Part shown: positions 5,695 to 7,077 of the stretch, piece by piece | Position numbering within the stretch: the stretch's first letter is position 1 | How the letters are laid out: each line of letters opens with the position of its first letter | Assembly (NCBI GenBank): GCA_009783495.1 | Contig: WRDJ01000036.1 | Span: 1-7,077, forward strand | DNA from: Clostridiales bacterium | GTDB lineage: Bacteria; Bacillota; Dehalobacteriia; UBA4068 | Direction of reading: 5' to 3' | DNA: 7,077 bases | Notes under the pieces: model-generated | What the model was told of the DNA's origin: nothing | Database searches by the model: none | The model's input: only the letters and a program-made list of their open reading frames with translations | Program-made: the position numbers and the translations under genes

Positions 5695-7077
5695 CTAGTC
5701 AAGGACGGCGCCTTTTTGCAGGATGATCCATTCGTAGTATTGGCCTTCTCCTTCGCCGACAAGGGGCCCGAGGCGGAAATAGTCATCGGCCACGAAGAGA
5801 TCGAAGGTGTGGAACATGTTTTGGACGATCCATCCCTTGTATGCGCCGGTGAACGCATCGCCGGTAAAGAGGTAAACCGTGGTGTTTTCCGTCAAGGCTT
5901 CCGTGTACTCGAAGAAACTCCAGACAAGACCTGTTTTGCTGTCTTGCCAGAAAACCAGGCGGCCTGTGAGGTTCTTCTCGTCCGAGGTATACCAGACTTT
6001 TTTGTTGAGGAAGTCCGGATCAACTATGCCGGAGGGACGGAAGAAGTAACCTTCGGTGGCTTGGACTCTGATCCTGCCTTGGTCAATCGAGAATGAGAAG
6101 AAGTCGCCGGGCAGGAGGGCTTCCCCTTTTGCGATGTTGCTTGCCGCAAACTCATCGGGAACGAAAAGGCCCTGGTTTTTATACTTGGCATAGTCGCCTT
6201 TGCTGCTGGTGTTCCAGAGAAGCTTGACTCTGTCGGGGTTCCACATGGTGTTTTCGATTACCCCGAGATAGTTGCCGTCGCCGGGAAGCGGGTCGGGCAG
6301 GCAGACGCAGGGATATTCGCCGCAAACGTCGCAGCAGCGGCAGGGATAATAGCCGCAGTTATCGCAGGGACAGATGCAGGGATCCTTGTGGCAAACGTCG
6401 CAGCAGGTGCAGGGATAATGGTTGCAGCCAATGCAGGGATATTCGCCGCAGATCGGACAAATCTTGTCGCAGATGCAGGGATATTGGCCGCAGTCTTCGC
6501 AGGGGCATTCGCAAGGATCATGGTGGCAAACGTCGCAGCAGGTGCAGGGATAATTGTTGCAGCCAATGCAGGGATATTCGCCGCAGATCGGACAAATCTT
6601 GTCGCAGGCGCAGGGATACAGGCCGCAGTCTTCACAGCAGCGGCAGGGAAGGAAGCCGCAGCTGTCGCAGCCGTCGCCCGCCGGCAGATATGTCAAGTCG
6701 GAGAGAACCAGCAACGTGGCAAAGTGGCCGTCGGCGGAAAGGTCGCTGATCATCTGGATGCGGCCGGTGCTCGTGCTCCACAATTGGGCGGCTTTCTGCG
6801 TGGGAGTGAATTTGTCCCAGAACTCTTCGTTTGTCAGCGCCTTCGCGGAATCGCGGTCAAGGACGTTGTTGACGAACTTGATGTCGAAGATCGGGATGTC
6901 CCCGCCGTCTTTGGTGGTCAGGATGATGGCCAAGGTGAGATCCTGGAAGGCTTCCTTCGGCTGGCTGAGCAAGGTGGCCGCGCCGCCGTAGGTGCTGCCG
7001 GCGACCAAAGGCGTTTCGTTGTTGGTCGGGTCAATGTAGAACTTCATGGCTTGGAGAGTGGCAAGGTTCGGATATAC
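5695..7077 (-). CDS. Cysteine-rich repeat protein, probably secreted or surface-exposed (5' end outside the window)
   Basis: I do not recognise this protein. The frame is open to the right edge (the first visible codons read VYPNLATLQA before an internal Met at 7047) and no ribosome binding site precedes that Met, so the real start lies beyond 7077. Numbering from that Met, 450 residues are visible. Residues 1-126 contain no cysteine and read as a beta-rich module. Residues 127-249 contain 40 cysteines arranged as about eleven units related to C-x2-C-G-x-Y-P-C-x-C, for example CPICGEYPC and CDVCHKDPC. Residues 250-450 contain no cysteine and are rich in aromatic and beta-type sequence, with no transmembrane anchor or LPxTG-like signal at the end (it closes GAVLD). 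The Pro-Cys spacings run 11, 14, 8, 11, 12, 14, 8, 11, 12, 11, revealing a 45-residue higher-order repeat. Metal binding through CxxC knuckles or a disulphide-stapled rod are both possible. A surface location is inferred from the beta-rich composition and the wall-gene neighbourhood; no signal peptide or SLH domain can be seen because the 5' end is missing. Confidence 0.85.
   Translation of the reverse strand, partial: VYPNLATLQAMKFYIDPTNNETPLVAGSTYGGAATLLSQPKEAFQDLTLAIILTTKDGGDIPIFDIKFVNNVLDRDSAKALTNEEFWDKFTPTQKAAQLWSTSTGRIQMISDLSADGHFATLLVLSDLTYLPAGDGCDSCGFLPCRCCEDCGLYPCACDKICPICGEYPCIGCNNYPCTCCDVCHHDPCECPCEDCGQYPCICDKICPICGEYPCIGCNHYPCTCCDVCHKDPCICPCDNCGYYPCRCCDVCGEYPCVCLPDPLPGDGNYLGVIENTMWNPDRVKLLWNTSSKGDYAKYKNQGLFVPDEFAASNIAKGEALLPGDFFSFSIDQGRIRVQATEGYFFRPSGIVDPDFLNKKVWYTSDEKNLTGRLVFWQDSKTGLVWSFFEYTEALTENTTVYLFTGDAFTGAYKGWIVQNMFHTFDLFVADDYFRLGPLVGEGEGQYYEWIILQKGAVLD
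6381..6637 (-). repeat. Tandem 135-bp duplication inside the cysteine-rich domain
   Basis: Positions 6381-6502 and 6516-6637 align at an offset of exactly 135 bases (45 codons), with about eight differences over 122 bases by eye, including an uninterrupted identical stretch of roughly 50 bases. The protein copies are nearly identical around DKICPICGEYPCIGC, CNNYPCTCCDVCHHDPC and CNHYPCTCCDVCHKDPC. The offset keeps frame. High DNA identity, including at silent positions, indicates recent duplication or gene conversion rather than ancient repeats kept by selection on protein alone. Confidence 0.85.

Noticed and set aside
6258..6635. Ala/Pro-periodic 125-codon frame on the minus strand
   Set aside because: It is an out-of-frame reading of the cysteine-rich repeat on the same strand. 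The alternative frame encodes a coherent cysteine pattern plus long flanking domains and continues beyond the repeat.
6300..6669. Regular short repeats resembling a CRISPR array
   Set aside because: The periodicity (33-45 bases with a nested 135-base period) keeps codon frame and matches the protein repeat CxxCGxYPCxC. There is no constant repeat separated by unique spacers and no cas gene nearby.
7045..7047. ATG at 7047 as the true start of the cysteine-rich gene
   Set aside because: No Shine-Dalgarno lies upstream, the protein has no signal peptide there, and the frame stays open through the last ten codons to the window edge, so the gene almost certainly starts further right.

Overview
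The window looks like chromosomal DNA from a Bacillota (Firmicutes) bacterium, most likely a Clostridia or Negativicutes member with moderately high GC. The evidence is a CsaB-type polysaccharide pyruvyl transferase directly coupled to a DUF5693-type membrane protein, plus AAGGAG/GAGGAG ribosome binding sites, TTGACA- and TGnTATAAT-type promoters and T-tailed hairpin terminators. The genus cannot be fixed from the sequence. Every gene I accept is on the minus strand, so transcription runs from high to low coordinates.

Layout in transcription order: (1) 7077-5695, the 3' part of a gene for a probably secreted or surface protein. It holds a striking block of 40 cysteines in 123 residues, flanked by cysteine-free segments, and ends at a UUCG-loop terminator (5624-5665). 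(2) 5516-3513, a 667-residue polytopic membrane protein of the DUF5693 type. (3) 3516-2410, csaB, overlapping gene 2 by ATGA. (4) 2409-1974, a 436-base gap with a perfect 21-bp inverted repeat, probable repeat-element remnants and a promoter. (5) 1973-915, a WecA/TagO-family undecaprenyl-phosphate sugar-1-phosphate transferase. (6) 895-386, a small membrane-anchored coiled-coil protein with a C-terminal SH3-like domain, 19 bases after gene 5 and closed by a terminator (299-328). (7) From 40 off the left edge, the start of another gene with a signal-peptide-like N-terminus and its own extended -10 promoter (99-107).

Functional reading: the WecA/TagO enzyme would start a lipid-linked cell-wall glycan on undecaprenyl phosphate. 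CsaB would add pyruvate ketals to such a glycan, creating the ligand that SLH-domain surface proteins bind. The DUF5693 protein, translationally coupled to CsaB, is a candidate for an uncharacterised membrane step in the same pathway. The SH3-like protein may act at the wall. The cysteine-rich protein is the least explained gene. Whether it is a client of this wall-anchoring system cannot be told, because its N-terminus lies outside the window and no SLH repeats are visible.
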